Assembly (NCBI GenBank): GCA_964565715.1
Contig: CAZMGG010000149.1
Coordinates: 1 to 12,954 of the forward strand
Source of the DNA: CAZMGG01 sp964565715
Lineage (GTDB): Bacteria; Planctomycetota; UBA1135; UBA2386
Direction: 5' to 3'
DNA length: 12,954 nt
The notes under the pieces were generated by a model. It was given only the letters and a program-made list of their open reading frames with translations. It made no database searches and was not told the DNA's origin. Shown here piece after piece: positions 12,767-12,954 of this stretch (the first letter of the stretch is position 1; each line of letters starts with the position of its first letter). Position numbers and translations under genes: made by a program.

Positions 12767-12954
12767 CCGACGCCCACGCTGCATTGCTGCAGCACCTCGC
12801 CGAAGCGGCGACGGCCTACGGCGCCGACCTGACCCTGCCGGGCCTGGCGGTGCACGCGCCCGCCCCACGCCCGGTGGCACCCGCCCCGCGGCCGGCCCCG
12901 GCCCCGCGGCCGGCACCGCCGCGGCCCACCGCGGCGCCGACGCCGGCAAGGGCC
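12763..12954 (+). CDS. Partial gene: short helical N-terminus followed by Pro/Ala/Arg-rich linker
   Basis: Only the first 64 codons are in the window and the frame is open to the right edge. The ATG overlaps the oxygenase stop (ATGA) and has a good purine-rich ribosome-binding motif (GAAGGGG) three bases upstream, so the start is secure. Residues 1-22 (MTDAHAALLQHLAEAATAYGA) look like one amphipathic helix. From residue 31 on the sequence is a Pro/Ala/Arg linker (HAPAPRPVAPAPRPAPAPRP and onward). Some bacterial uracil-DNA glycosylases of families 4/5 begin with a similar helix plus proline-rich linker, but nothing here proves it, and other proteins have such linkers. Function unassigned. Confidence 0.75.
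   Translation, partial: MTDAHAALLQHLAEAATAYGADLTLPGLAVHAPAPRPVAPAPRPAPAPRPAPPRPTAAPTPARA
12883..12914 (+). repeat. 14-base direct repeat inside a Pro/Ala/Arg-coding tract
   Basis: GCCCCGCGGCCGGC occurs exactly at 12883-12896 and again at 12901-12914, an 18-base (six-codon) period that encodes an APRPAP-type unit. The wider tract from about 12853 to the window end is low-complexity. Slippage or recombination between copies would change linker length in frame. Confidence 0.6.

Noticed and set aside
11642..12949. 435-codon - strand frame opposite the oxygenase-like gene
   Set aside because: The opposite strand carries HxD...H motifs, an ATGA coupling and a ribosome-binding motif for the next gene; this frame shows no domain.
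1..12954. Search for CRISPR, tRNA, rRNA, insertion sequence, integrase, toxin-antitoxin or defence genes
   Set aside because: No repeat-spacer pattern, cloverleaf, terminal inverted repeats, transposase or nuclease motifs were found; the QueE gene alone is not evidence for a deazapurine defence system.

Overview
The window is a very GC-rich bacterial chromosome segment, tightly packed with genes. It most likely comes from the PVC group and probably from a planctomycete. The best taxonomic clue is a 92-codon gene for the 'small basic protein' family (N-terminus MSIHSSLKV, then a conserved RNV.TR.ERI and GLPKVR core), which I know from Planctomycetes, Verrucomicrobia and Chlamydiae. Frequent starts without a Shine-Dalgarno sequence, proline/alanine-rich linkers and several secreted proteins of unknown function fit that placement. 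I see no tRNA, rRNA, CRISPR array, insertion sequence or phage gene, and no gene-free stretch above about 200 bases.

Layout. At the left edge, on +, is the 3' part of pnp (end of the second RNase PH domain, KH, S1). Facing it on - is a two-gene unit: a PilZ-domain protein followed by a DUF2058/YaiL-like protein. On + there follow a SAM-dependent methyltransferase, divergent from PilZ, and a single-domain response regulator. From 2955 to 11628 everything reads on -. In transcription order this block holds: a large membrane glycosyltransferase-like protein with a long TPR tail (TMTC-like); a membrane-anchored protein with a SPOR-like C-terminus; the small basic protein; a PLP-dependent aminotransferase; a QueE-type radical SAM enzyme; a secreted cysteine-rich protein with a metallopeptidase-like domain; and a secreted protein of unknown function. 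The last two overlap by 40 bases. At the right edge, on + and divergent from the TPR protein, lie a cupin/JmjC-like putative Fe(II) oxygenase and, coupled to it by an ATGA overlap, the 5' end of a gene with a proline/alanine/arginine-rich linker.

Functional reading. The small basic protein, aminotransferase and QueE genes are spaced by 22 and 7 bases and probably share a transcript. Two secreted proteins follow; one has a peptidase-like metal site in which the catalytic Glu of HExxH is Asn, and the other has a hydrolase-like C-terminal region with no nucleophile motif. This overlapping secreted pair is the best candidate here for something undescribed. The remaining genes are RNA turnover, signalling (PilZ, receiver domain), envelope or glycan functions and small-molecule or base modification, with no single pathway tying them together.
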